A DNA stretch of 29,308 nucleotides. It comes from Nemertoderma westbladi. Its lineage: Eukaryota; Xenacoelomorpha; Nemertodermatida; Nemertodermatidae. The translations under genes and the position numbers were made by a program. The stretch spans positions 1-29,308 of the forward strand of contig JAUCBJ010003452.1 in NCBI GenBank assembly GCA_032718475.1. Reading direction: 5' to 3'. Positions 17,068 through 28,017 of the stretch are shown here, piece by piece (positions within the stretch are counted from its first letter, which is position 1; every line of letters starts with the position of its first letter). The notes beneath the pieces were generated by a model. The model did not search any database. It was not told the DNA's origin and was given only the letters and a program-made list of their open reading frames with translations.

Positions 17068-20000
17068 TTATTTATTATGCAAAAACGTAGTCATTTTCGG
17101 CGGCGTCCCGTTTAGCAAGACGCCTTTAGTTGCCGGGTGGTTGTTTGCCTCGGTTCTAGAACCGTCACTCCTGGAGCGCGGCAACGAGCGGTCCCTGTGT
17201 GAGGCGGGCTCCGATCCGGCTATAGTCAGCGGGTTGATCTTCCGGGGGCCGGTCCCCCTCTCGGGAGCCCCCAAACGGGATTCGCCGCGCTCCGTTATCG
17301 GGGAGAGTTGCCCGTCGAGTCTCGCCCCCGGCACGAACGTATTGCATTGCGGTAACGACCATTTATCCGAGTGTTGGCGCTTTAAACTGCCGCTCGTAGT
17401 TGCCGCTATCGCGTTCTCGGGAGCTAGTGGTTGTTGCACTAAGGGGTTAGAAGGCTGGGTGGGGGAGGATATAGGCACGGCGATGTGTTCCGGGCTGTAA
17501 TGGACCACGGCGGTGGAGGGGGGCGGCCCCACCGCCTCGGAATAAGGGGGCGGCGAGAGCGGTCGATTATTCCTGCGCCCTAGACTCTCGCGAGTAAACT
17601 CGACGCTTCCTCGAGACGCGAGCTTGGCCGCGACCATGTAGTTGCCGTCAACCTCGGCCGGGCGGCTGTCCTTTACCACCTGGGGCAGCATCCAGCACTG
17701 ATCCGAGTGCCCCAACGTGCGGCACTCGTCGTTGCACCCCGGGGGCAGCGGCTTCGGGTAGGACTTGTGCGTCGGCGACGAGTTGGGGCCGACCTCGCTG
17801 CACCGACGACCCGCCGAACCCTTCCGCCGCTTCCCGGACCCGGTGCCGACCTCGCCGCCGGGCGGCAACGAGTTGTGACGCAACGCCAGGGAGGGGGAGG
17901 CGTCCCCCTTGTTGTCGTAGCTCACCTGGAGGTCGTCCGGCACCGGGGGACCCCGATAACCGCCGCGCTTACGACGAGCGCAACGGTCGTGACAACGAAA
18001 GTAAACGACAAGAACCAAAAGAATCAGCAGGATAAAGGAAACCACTCCCCCGAGAACGGAAACCGCCACTATAAAAGTGCTACTCCCACTGCTAGCCCCG
18101 CCATCTGGAGTGCTCCCGGAATCGTAATCAATAAACGTTGTGTTCAGTATGATCACCTCCCCAGACACCTTTTCATCTTTCACGTCGATCCTTAGACGAA
18201 CCCTGGAGGTCAACGGGACGGGAGTGCCTTTATCCGAAACCTCCACCACCACCTCGTACAAGTCCATGAACGCGCGGTCCATCTGCGTCTGTCTGACGAA
18301 CACGTCACCGACGGTGCTCACCGCGAAGATGTTGCGGCGGTTACCGTCGATGATGGCGTAGTTCAACGAGCCATTGTTACCCGAGTCCAAATCCGTGGCT
18401 ATCACCTTGACGATGAGACGACCCTTCTGGGAGTCGAGAGGTACCGCATATAGTTGGTTATTCTGCGGTTTTAGTATGGTTGGTGCGTTGTCGTTGACAT
18501 CATTAACGCGGACGTTGCAGAAAGCGTCGACTTCGTTGAAGGGGAATCCACTATCACGCGCCTTGACAACGAAGCTGTAAAGTTCTCGCTCCTCGTGGTT
18601 TAGTGAGACCCGGGAGTAAATCTTTCCTGTGGATTTCTCCACAACGAATTTGTTATTAATCTCATTGGACGATGAGACAATAGAGAAGGTGAGAAGCCCG
18701 TTCACCCCGAAGTCGCGGTCTGTGGCCCGAAGTTGTCCTATGAAAGTGTTCGCAATTCGGTTCTCATCGATAAAGAAATCGAACCTTTCGAGGGAGAATG
18801 CGGGTGTGTTGTCGTTGACGTCTATTATATTGACCACCACAGTGGTGTTGCCCCGTTTCGGCGGCCGGCCTCGATCCTGGGCCCATACGGTGAGGTTCAA
18901 CTGGCCCCCGGAGAGCTGCAGACCAGGTGCCTCCCGGTCCAGCGACCGCAACGCCTTGATGCGACCGTTTTGGTTGATGGAGAACAAACCGTCGAGGCTG
19001 CTCTCAAGGCTGTATCCAACATGGCCAAAATCATCCGAATCGGCATCAGTCGCTTTAACGTTGATGATGCCCGTGTTGGGGTCATTATTCTCCATAATAT
19101 CGACTGTGTACACGTCCTCGGGAAAGGTTGGATAGCAATCGTTGACGTCTTTAACCCGCACTGTGTATTTCTTCTTGACTTGATGCGAAGTCCCAACAAA
19201 AGGCTTGTCCCACACCGTGAGAGTCAGATAATATATTGGGATTTTCTCGTAATCTAAGTAATTAGCGGTTTTCACGATGAGTTGGTTGATATTACCGGAG
19301 GATTCCACCGCTATTATATCGCCCCTACCGCCTGTAAACTCGTAACCAATATCTGCATTCTCCTCAATGTCATCATCCGACATCGAAATAACCCCGATAA
19401 AACTGCCCTCTTTGAAATCTTCACTAATGTAGATCGTATCGCCGACTGTTTCTAAACCAAAAACATTAATCTCTACTTTAGGCTCATTATCGTTATCGTC
19501 TACAACACGCACTATCACAGTGGCGGTCGCCTCCTTCGGTGGTACCCCTTGATCGAAAGCCGTAACTTTGAATCGTATCTCGGAGTCCGTCTCCCTATCT
19601 AACTGCTGGCGCGCCAGCACACTCCCGTACTCGTCCACGGAGAAGGTATCCTTGATGTAGTCAGGTTCCCTCTTGTGGATTCGGAACTTAACTAATCCCA
19701 TACGATCGGCGTCCGCGTCTGTTGCCGACAGAGTGAGTATAGGGACCCCGATGGCGTTATTCTCTATGATCGAGGTTTCATAAGTGTCTTCGGAGAATAC
19801 CGGGTAATTGTCATTGACGTCCATGACATTAATGATTAGTTGCACTGAGGACGATTTTGCGGGGGAGGCCCCGTCGATAACGATCAAGGTAGTCTCGTAT
19901 CGAGCTGTCTCTTCTCTATCCAAGGCCTGCATCAGTTTCAGCTGACACTCCATGTCGGCGTTCATACTGATGGTAAAGATATCATTCAGTTCTCCCGACG

Positions 20001-20502
20001 ACTTACAATCCGCGATGCCATTGACGCCGCTGTCTGCATCAGTAGCCAGCATCAGGTCCACCGTAGCTTGCGGATCGTTCTCGTAAATCTCGTAAGTGTA
20101 ACTGTTATCATCGAATTCAGGGGCGTTGTCATTTATGTCCTCGATGTTGACAATAACATCACACAGTTCGGGAGGTTTGTCAGTAAATTTTATCATAACT
20201 ACCATTTGTTCGGAACAGACAACTTCACCGCGGGGGCAAAGTATCTCTCTGTCGATATCGACGTTTTTGGTGAATATAACCCCGCTGTTCGGGTTGATGT
20301 CGAATAGTGGGTTAGTTAACGAGTATGTCGCCTCCCCTTCTAGGCCAAGGTGCTCCTGAAGGTTCCCCACGATCTGAAGGTTGGCCGGGTGTTCCTTTAT
20401 ATTCAGCGTGAATGGGCAATCACTGGCCACGAAGGAAACAATAAACATTGAGCACCAGATAAACGCGTAGGAAAGTAGGAAATTCCTTCGTGGATAATCC
20501 AT
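17068..20502 (-). CDS. Delta-type protocadherin, seven cadherin repeats, single coding exon
   Basis: This is a calcium-dependent homophilic adhesion receptor of the plasma membrane. From the ATG at 20502-20500 it has 1144 residues. The signal peptide (about 1-27) has the hydrophobic core FIWCSMFIVSFVAS. Seven EC repeats are marked by linkers DINDNAP (122-128), DVNDNYP (228-234), DDNDNEP (335-341), DVNDCYP (452-458, Cys for the usual Asn), DVNDNTP (561-567) and DVNDNAP (668-674). EC7 ends near 779 without a DxNDN linker, as is usual next to the membrane. The transmembrane helix is at about 810-835, followed by RCHDRCARRKR. The 310-residue tail holds DECRTLGHSDQCWM (925-938), like the CM2 motif of vertebrate delta protocadherins, and PPPY (984-987), a WW-binding type motif. 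RGD occurs in EC4 (393-395). The frame extends 18 codons upstream to 20556, but that part is intron sequence read through a 3' splice site, so the later Met is chosen. Confidence 0.95.
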   Translation of the reverse strand: MDYPRRNFLLSYAFIWCSMFIVSFVASDCPFTLNIKEHPANLQIVGNLQEHLGLEGEATYSLTNPLFDINPNSGVIFTKNVDIDREILCPRGEVVCSEQMVVMIKFTDKPPELCDVIVNIEDINDNAPEFDDNSYTYEIYENDPQATVDLMLATDADSGVNGIADCKSSGELNDIFTISMNADMECQLKLMQALDREETARYETTLIVIDGASPAKSSSVQLIINVMDVNDNYPVFSEDTYETSIIENNAIGVPILTLSATDADADRMGLVKFRIHKREPDYIKDTFSVDEYGSVLARQQLDRETDSEIRFKVTAFDQGVPPKEATATVIVRVVDDNDNEPKVEINVFGLETVGDTIYISEDFKEGSFIGVISMSDDDIEENADIGYEFTGGRGDIIAVESSGNINQLIVKTANYLDYEKIPIYYLTLTVWDKPFVGTSHQVKKKYTVRVKDVNDCYPTFPEDVYTVDIMENNDPNTGIINVKATDADSDDFGHVGYSLESSLDGLFSINQNGRIKALRSLDREAPGLQLSGGQLNLTVWAQDRGRPPKRGNTTVVVNIIDVNDNTPAFSLERFDFFIDENRIANTFIGQLRATDRDFGVNGLLTFSIVSSSNEINNKFVVEKSTGKIYSRVSLNHEERELYSFVVKARDSGFPFNEVDAFCNVRVNDVNDNAPTILKPQNNQLYAVPLDSQKGRLIVKVIATDLDSGNNGSLNYAIIDGNRRNIFAVSTVGDVFVRQTQMDRAFMDLYEVVVEVSDKGTPVPLTSRVRLRIDVKDEKVSGEVIILNTTFIDYDSGSTPDGGASSGSSTFIVAVSVLGGVVSFILLILLVLVVYFRCHDRCARRKRGGYRGPPVPDDLQVSYDNKGDASPSLALRHNSLPPGGEVGTGSGKRRKGSAGRRCSEVGPNSSPTHKSYPKPLPPGCNDECRTLGHSDQCWMLPQVVKDSRPAEVDGNYMVAAKLASRGSVEFTRESLGRRNNRPLSPPPYSEAVGPPPSTAVVHYSPEHIAVPISSPTQPSNPLVQQPLAPENAIAATTSGSLKRQHSDKWSLPQCNTFVPGARLDGQLSPITERGESRLGAPERGTGPRKINPLTIAGSEPASHRDRSLPRSRSDGSRTEANNHPATKGVLLNGTPPKMTTFLHNK
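17071..17076 (-). promoter_or_regulatory. AATAAA hexamer overlapping the protocadherin C-terminal codons
   Basis: The last codons read CAT AAT AAA TAA on the minus strand, so an AATAAA hexamer lies inside the coding end. If used for polyadenylation the mRNA would have almost no 3' UTR. A chance occurrence from Asn-Lys-stop codons is equally possible. Confidence 0.3.
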
Positions 20503-20519
20503 ATCTGAAACAAAAAAAA
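20503..20519 (-). promoter_or_regulatory. 3' splice site immediately upstream of the protocadherin start codon
   Basis: On the minus strand the sequence runs TTTTTTTTGTTTCAG and then AT-ATG, that is a pyrimidine tract and CAG two bases before the start codon. The exon would begin at 20504. This implies at least one non-coding 5' exon at higher coordinates and makes the ATG at 20502 the likely start. Confidence 0.75.
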
Positions 20520-23500
20520 TTACACTTGATCTTAATGTAAATAAAATCCTAAACAATGGAAAATGTAACTAAAAGTGGATAGATTATTTCACGTTTAAGT
20601 ATTCAGTATTTTAAACATTCTTCCCCTTAAAATGTTAATTGTGTTTCTTTTGAATTTCATAGGTGTTCATTCAGTATGTTTCAATGGATACGTCTCAAAC
20701 GTTTTTTGCACCTGAAGCATTTAATAATAAAATAATTTGCGAAAAAGCAGCATTATCACGTAACCTAACATATAATAATGATACACAGTTCCGTAACTTT
20801 GTTTCGTCTTGGTCGCGTTACTGTTCAGTAATACGATTCCAACTCAATTAGTGACAGTGCTGTATGTGAAGTTGATAGTGATAGATTCATTCAATGCAGG
20901 TTTGTTGACTGCTAATTGACAAGTTTATAATACCCAACACCCAGTTTATATTACAATATTAATTGCAGTCCAAGGCAGTTCCAAGGCGGAGAAGGCACGG
21001 CACGGCCTCTTGAGATTGGCAGTGCAATCATCCTTACCCGTTTACAACATTCTCGTATACAGAGTAATGAGAACTGGACCTACAATAAATATTTATGTGT
21101 TCACTGTCCTCCTGTTTTATTATTACTGAGTCTGAGTTCTAAACTAGCATGCCAAATTCCATAAAATTTGTTGGTTACATAAAATGTTCTGCCATATGTC
21201 CAATTGTCCAAGAATTCAAGTCCAATCGTTAATTTAGTTAAAAAACCTTCTTGTTTGAGTTACGAACACTTTATAACAAGAAAAAAGATAAACTGACCGA
21301 ATTGAACTGATAAACTGATTTGAGAGAACTTGTTAATCTTTTATGAAATTGTAATTCTCAAATTTATTATCAATTTGTGCTCTTTTATTATTCGTGCCAC
21401 GTTTTCAAAAATACCACAATCATTCAGAAACAACATTTTGTTTGAGTGTCATATACGTATTCAGCTACACAGAAAACCTCTAAGGCTATAAAGTCAGCTT
21501 TATTTCACTTTGGTACATGTTACAAGGAAACGATATATTTGTTTATCATATTCATAATTAGCATCCCATGTCATAAAATCAGGTTGATTTGGTAATGATT
21601 TTCGATTATCAAATTTGTGCTACTTGTATTTTTCGTGGCACATAGACATATAATGCCATCTTCAATAAAAATTACGATGCCAACAAGGGCAACGGCCCAT
21701 GAGTTCTAATGTAAACTGTGCAACACCAACAAGCGATCGGTATACCAATTGCCTAAAATGTAACTCCCCCCTCTCCCCTCCACTCTTTCATACATTTTCA
21801 TAATTTTAACATAAATTTGAAAATCCGGGAAATTTATAAATATTGAGTTTATCATTGTACAATACTGGTTTTACTGCTAATTACTCATTTACTAATACAT
21901 AGTGCAAATAAATAAAATAAATACATATTTCAGTGTCACATTCCAGATCAGCATCCCAGAAACCCCTTAAGGTCATAAAATCACTTTGATGTGGCGTTAT
22001 TTTTCATTATCATATTTGCACAACTTGTATTTTTCGTGATCGGCATCCAAAAACCTCTATACCGCAAATAATTTTAATTTAGCAAGCTAAAACGTTTGAA
22101 AACTTAAGAACGAAAAATATTGAAGATGGGTGCCAGAATGGGACGTCAGCTGTTGGGCAGCCCTTACTTTTTGTAAGAGTCTCGAAATCTCCGTTTTCCA
22201 AACAAACCTGGCTCAAAGATACATATGAATTACAAAAAATTACTAAACTGACCCTCTCCCTGTACCAAAAAGGGTTAAGTCACTGAAAAAAAGGACCAAT
22301 GGTATATCATATCCGAAAGTTCAAGAAATATCTTAGATTAGGCATAGCTTAGGATTAGTGTTATCTAATTGTTTTAGTTAAGGTTTTATACCACCACTCA
22401 AGTAACAAGAGAGTTCCCGTAACCAAAAAATTATAACTTTGGTCCCTATATTCATTCCAGATGAACATTGCGTTAATAATTGTTTAATTAAACAGTAATA
22501 GCTCCAGATATTTGATCCAGATCGGTTGAAATACGTCTTCACTATACTATGCAAATCGGTAAAAAAGAGGAATCGTAATTATAATAATAACTGAGACAGC
22601 CGCCAAGAATGCGGCGTCTTAATGCCGCCGTAAATAATAACGGAGCGCCTACTACAGGTTTTTCCGATACGATCGACAAAATAATTTCATAAAAATATAA
22701 TGAAAGACAGACTAGACTGGTTGGAGAGGGAGAGTTCTAAATAAATAAATAATAACAATTATAACACGGTACCATAATAATTATACATAATTCATATAGG
22801 AGAATGGGACCGGGAAATATAAAATAAAGTAATAATCATTAATTGTTATTTTGTCTAGCAGGACATAATTAATGATGTATCATAATCTTTGTTCTAAGTA
22901 CGAAAACTAAAGATTATTGAAGAGACATAATATTCGAGATATATATCATAAATCATCGATTGTTGTGCACAGCATTAGCATACACTAACTATTCCCTCAT
23001 ATTCTTCGCAGATTACTCCGCGCAATACAGTACAGGGTTACTATATACCGCAATTATATATTCGAGAGCATGAATCAACAAACGTAAGAAGGACCACACC
23101 CAATAATAAACTAAAAGATTACAGTAAATCGCTGGCTAGGTAAGATAGATAGAAAGCACTGGAACTAATTGTAATGATTTTCCAAGGAGAGCGTATGTAC
23201 TGTACAGTGTACATATATACACAGAGGATAATTACATATATTTACTGACAAGCATCCCTACCTATACCTAACTACAACTCAACCCCTAACTTGTCTTTAA
23301 TACAATTCCAAGAAAGGTATCATTAACGGCGTTTTTTTCTACCATTGAGTATTAACTCAATAGCAACCTCGCATTGTTTGAGTGTTGACTGTATTACGAC
23401 GTTATATTTGCGAAAAGGCGTAATTTTGTTAGATGGGAAGGGGCATTGTGTAGGGGTAGCCCATTAATTCCCCGAGTGCATTTCATGGTCATGACATTGG

Positions 23501-24527
23501 GAATGATAGGCAAACAGTGAAGCCAAAATAATAAGAACCTATAGTTTTTCTTTGTTATATTTTCTCGTATTTAAAAGGATTAGTGGGCTGTTTATTAATA
23601 AGCCCAGAGTGTGTTTTTTGTCAAGGCAACGTTGTTCAGGGTGAGCGAGACACCCAAACCTACACCTCATAACAGTAGAAATCCACAGAATCGTTTGCTA
23701 AAATAAAACTGAATGGATAGATGGAGAAGGAATTTACAACGGTAATTATTGGTAATTTGTGACCTTGTCAAATACCTGCTAAGAATCAATATGCTGTCAG
23801 GGCGAGGCCCGCCCGCCCTAATGCAACGCTGATGACACCACTTAATTGAATTTAGATGAAGTTATTCCAGGCGGTGCATCTCTTAGTGCGAGGGGGGAAT
23901 GTTACCAGTTCCGCGCAATACATACACATGTAGCTATTATTATTACTAGGAAGATCAAATACTGTAGCAACTGGAGGCAAACCGTGATCGTCTAATGGCC
24001 ATCCATACCACTCGAACTTAACGAGTTTCTCCACCACCGTTCCTAGACGCTGTAACTTATCAAATTATAAGCCAGCCTCTCAAGTGGAACTCTAGCTTCA
24101 TGTGTAGATGGAATTAAACCCGTTGGAACGGTAACAAGGGAAACATTCCGGCCTCAGTTGGGTGGGCCAGTATGATGACTGGGAGGGACAACTTCTTGTC
24201 AATTAACCACCGATAATATCTGCCCCAGGCCCGATGGCATGGGATAAGGAAACGTGACAGTGTTTATCTGAGAAGCTTACCTAAACAAGATACATGACAT
24301 TTTATTGGCACGCCCGAGGCGAAGAGTTTTGGTTGGTCATTCCATTTCTGAAAATAGATAGTTATCAAAACAATTCCATTGCCATCCCAAATGCAGGTAC
24401 AGTACACTCATCAATGTACACCCGAATTGGAAAGAAAACAGGGAATTATTTTTGATGGACACAAAAACGTGTCCACCAACACCAATAAAGCGTGAGCTTG
24501 TATAATCTTATTGTAATATATAAGTCT
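20520..24527. other. AT-rich non-coding stretch: protocadherin 5' intron and upstream region
   Basis: By inference the part nearest 20520 is an intron of the protocadherin 5' UTR. No 5' exon, promoter or other gene can be recognised. Small features include GCCGCC...GCGGCG-type short inverted strings near 22600-22640 and a GGGCT...AGCCC hairpin at 23588-23608. The 61-codon minus frame at 23852-24037 has no recognisable similarity and is not called. Confidence 0.5.
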
Positions 24528-24753
24528 ATTCCTAACGGAAGCAGGACAATTCGGGCCCGGACAATTCGGTCCCGGGCAATTCGGTCCCGGACAATTCGGT
24601 CCCGGACAATTCGGTCCGGACAATTAGGTCCCATTTATTTAGTGCTTTTGGACCGAATTTTCCGGGACCGAATTGTCCGGGACAGAATTGTCCGGGACCG
24701 AATTGTCCGGGACCGAATTGTCCGGGACGAGATTGTCCTACATCCATTCCTAA
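24528..24753. mobile_element. Small foldback element: inverted arrays of a 15-bp motif flanked by 8-bp direct repeats
   Basis: Six tandem copies of GGACAATTCGGTCCC-type units (24544-24631) face six copies of the inverse GGGACCGAATTGTCC (about 24652-24738) across a short A/T-rich loop (about 24632-24651). Each unit is itself dyad-like (GGAC...GTCC). The array ends in AGGACAAT / ATTGTCCT. ATTCCTAA is found at both 24528-24535 and 24746-24753, consistent with an 8-bp target-site duplication. The superfamily is unknown. There is no coding capacity. Open frames on both strands are repeat artefacts. Confidence 0.75.
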
Positions 24754-27130
24754 AGTAAAAATATGTTGTTTTATGAGCGCTTTTAAACCTTTATAAAGAA
24801 ATTACTTTCACTCCAATTTCTCAAACTAACCCAAAATTCCGATCTCAGGATGTGAAACCCGGAAACGTGAAAATAATTGTACCTTAACTCTTTAATTGTA
24901 CTTTAATTCGTTTTTAAAACGTATTCACCTAAATATCTTGAATAAACGTTTATAACACGCACAACTTTAGTTATGGAATGAAGAATGGAATAGCTGATCA
25001 TTAAGCACCCCCCCCCCCCCCCCTCCATCCTTCTCGCCGCTGCTACATTGGTATGCCGTAATTTGTAAGAACGTGCGACACTAGCTGTTTATGGGAAGTA
25101 TGAGTGAGTATGCTTGCTAGCGAAAATCCGAAAAAGCAAGCCTGGCGAATGTTGCTCTATTAAAGGCACAATGCAGAATCCCATATTCAATTTACAGGAT
25201 AAAAAATCAAATTATTTGATATGGCTTGGCTAAATCACTTTTTCTATTGTATTGCTCTACATATACAGATGATGGAATTCTTCAGATGCAGCAACTCCAA
25301 ATCACCCAGCCAGCAATACGGTTTCCAAGATCGGAAATGTTCTCTATTAAAGTGTTCTTGAGAATCCGGGGAGGAAGGTGTTATTGGCTGGCTGCCATGC
25401 GAAGCATTGTGTCGCCTCATTACGCAGTCGTGCGTGAACAGCCTGATGCTCTTGGGGATAGCGGTGTCTCACTAGCTTTAAATGGAGGATTGATAAAACT
25501 GCATAACATTTGATATTAAAATGTTATTAAAAATGACAAGGGTTTTTGTGTTCCATGTCCCACGCAAAGATGGCACAGGCCTACTGACATGCAACACTCT
25601 GTATATCCAGGAATAAATAATGAGATACAGCAGACAGGACAGGCGACAACCAATAGCAGACTAATGTGATTCTGGTACGGTATTAGGTATATGCCGTGTG
25701 CCACAGCCATGCAATCAATCACAAGCACTTCTATATTGGCCTCCTTGGAATAATTCGGACTTGGCCCACCAAACTAAATCAATTATTGATAGAGTTAACT
25801 ATTTTTATACTGCCCCTGATTTACAATGAGCCAATTGAAATCCTGGGGAGGATTAATATATGCACTATGCAGCCAAATAATAGGCCTATGAAACGAAAGA
25901 AATGCAAAGATACTATACACTAACAGACTAACACCCACTGGAATCTAAAAAAAGACAATCTTACAAAATATACAATTTTAAAATCCTGATAAGAGTCCTC
26001 AAAATGTAATGTTAGTTAATTACAATATAAAACATACGATAGTTACATTGTCAATGAAATTTAAAACAAGAAACAAACAATTAATTGGTAGAAGCAGTCA
26101 GGAACTATGAAGAAATATTTAGGAGAAAACTCAACAGGAACAACCAAAAGAGATCTTAATGGACAACAAATAGGGTGAGTTTCCGATGTTTGAGTTCCCT
26201 CAACAATTAATTAAGCAAGGCGCTTTCAAGGATGTACCTTTGTTTGACCATAATAGCAATCTGTGTCATAAAGATATCCTACCTGTTGTTTGTTTTGTAC
26301 TGTGTTCTGTGCTGGACTGGCACCTACCTCATTTATGGTAATGTTTAGTAATATCAATATTATTATAAGTATAACAGGGAGGACAAACTGTTGATTAAAA
26401 TTCGCATGGCACACTTAGAGATTATACACGCGTCCAGGGAAATATAGTTGTGACAAGCTTACGGGTATAAACCATGTGCGATAATAATAACCCAGGAATT
26501 GTCCTTGAGGGCCTTGGTGTATAACTTGCACCCCTGCGGTGTACTAGGTGTAGTAGCCAAGACTAATCAATTCGTGTCTCATCATCTTGTGAGCTGGGTG
26601 ATAGTGCCGGACTGCTGGTAAATGAAAAATTCCCAATCTACTGGGACTCAAGAAAAATAGCCGTAGGAGAAGGCGTGGCCGACTATTGATATATGAACCA
26701 TTTTCATTGTATCCAAAAGGCTTTTCCCCTACAAGATACCGATAAAACACTTCAATTCGTTGGACTCCACAGCGGATACAGTTATGTGGAATTGTGTAAC
26801 GAATACATAAAATAAGCAAGGCGATATATTTTAAAATTAATCAGTATATAGAAAGACAATGGAGTTGTTGAATACCAGAGGGATTTGCCAACGTTCATGC
26901 TATATTCAAGTGTTTTTCTATGTTGCCATTTCTTCGCATGTTTTCGAGGGTAAGAGCAAAGAAACCTCTTTCTTTTGGAAATATTATAAGTGGATTAAAG
27001 CCACATATGTCTAACGTGAAGGGAAGAAGAAGGCCTGTCACAAGTGTCATAGAAAAACACACGCTGAAGAACATAGCAAAACATAGTCTAAACAGCCAGT
27101 CAATTACAAAACAAAGGCCTACACAACACA
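24754..27130. other. AT-rich non-coding stretch
   Basis: A 16-bp poly(C) run lies at 25008-25023. Short frames at 25226-25513, 25696-25923 (plus) and 26544-26819 (minus) show no recognisable domain and are not called. AGGCCTA heptamers recur several times between 25570 and 27770. No RNA gene was found. Confidence 0.5.
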
Positions 27131-27158
27131 AGTGCTGCGAACTGAATCAATATTTGAC

Positions 27159-27345
27159 TAGTTTCAGTTCCAGTTTCAGTTCGAATAAACCTAGGCCTAT
27201 TTATTTCAGTTCCAGTTACAGTTTCCAAAAAAAATAGTTTCAGTTTCAGTTCTAGTTTCAGTTTGAATGAGGCTGTTTATTTAAGTTCCAGTTTCAGTTC
27301 CAGTACCGGAAAAAAAATAGTTTCAGTTTCAATTCAAGTTTCATA
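27159..27345 (+). repeat. TTTCAG/TTCCAG hexamer array, left copy
   Basis: Imperfect repeats of GTTTCA/GTTCCA are interrupted by short A-rich or TAGGCCTA strings, for example TTTCAGTTCCAGTTTCAG at 27161-27178. The unit resembles an expansion of the CTGAA part of the terminal inverted repeat, in inverse orientation at this end. Confidence 0.85.
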
Positions 27346-28017
27346 ACAATAATAATAAGTAATAAGAAGGCCTACCGCTGTCATCCTATATAGAAACCAC
27401 AATACTGTATATATATTCAGTACTAACTGTATATATTTATATTTATGGGCCAGTGTTGAGAATTCCAGAATTATACGAATATTAATTATTATCCTACAAT
27501 AACTGAATAATAATTATAGTAGTAGTAATTTTATTGACAGAATATAGGAATAATACGGGTGTTTGAAAAAGGTGGACTGGACACAGAAAACATGGACAAT
27601 GGACAGACCAATCACGGGCGATTTGCGTCACACAGCATGTCCACCTTTTTCAGCTTTGTTGTCCACCTTTTTCAAATTTGAATAAGGTGGACTGGGTTGA
27701 GAAAGACAGGCAATGAATTGACCAAACAGATTGATTTTCACATTATTATTATCCCAGACTTACTGTGACAGGCCTAGTTCAATAATATGGGGCGAGCCAC
27801 GCGATAGCATCAATATTGGAACGTCAATATTCTAACTCATTACAGTATAAAGTTAATTATAATAACTACCTATTGTACTGTGAGGGAAAAATAATATGCT
27901 TTATTTACCGTTCATCCCGAGATCTGTTATTAAACGACCGAGCGCAGCGAGCGAGGTAAATAAGTCCCCATATTTTGGGAGTGGCGGTCCGAAACCATAA
28001 TTCAAAGTGGAAATGGA

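Noticed and set aside
17141-19257. Plus-strand ORFs of up to 174 codons opposite the protocadherin
   Set aside because: Shadow frames caused by the GC-rich coding sequence on the minus strand.
20503-20556. Upstream 18-codon extension of the protocadherin ORF
   Set aside because: It contains a pyrimidine tract and CAG acceptor two bases before the next ATG. The extension is probably intron, and the later Met is followed by a good signal peptide.
24411-24758. ORFs with GPNCPGPNCP-like or RTIRSRTIRS-like repeats
   Set aside because: They arise from 15-bp units read in frame on both strands of the inverted array.
25226-25513. 95-codon ORF, plus strand
   Set aside because: No domain or homology recognised, and it is isolated in non-coding DNA, so coding status cannot be supported.
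26544-26819. 91-codon ORF, minus strand
   Set aside because: No recognised motif, signal or context. Treated as chance.
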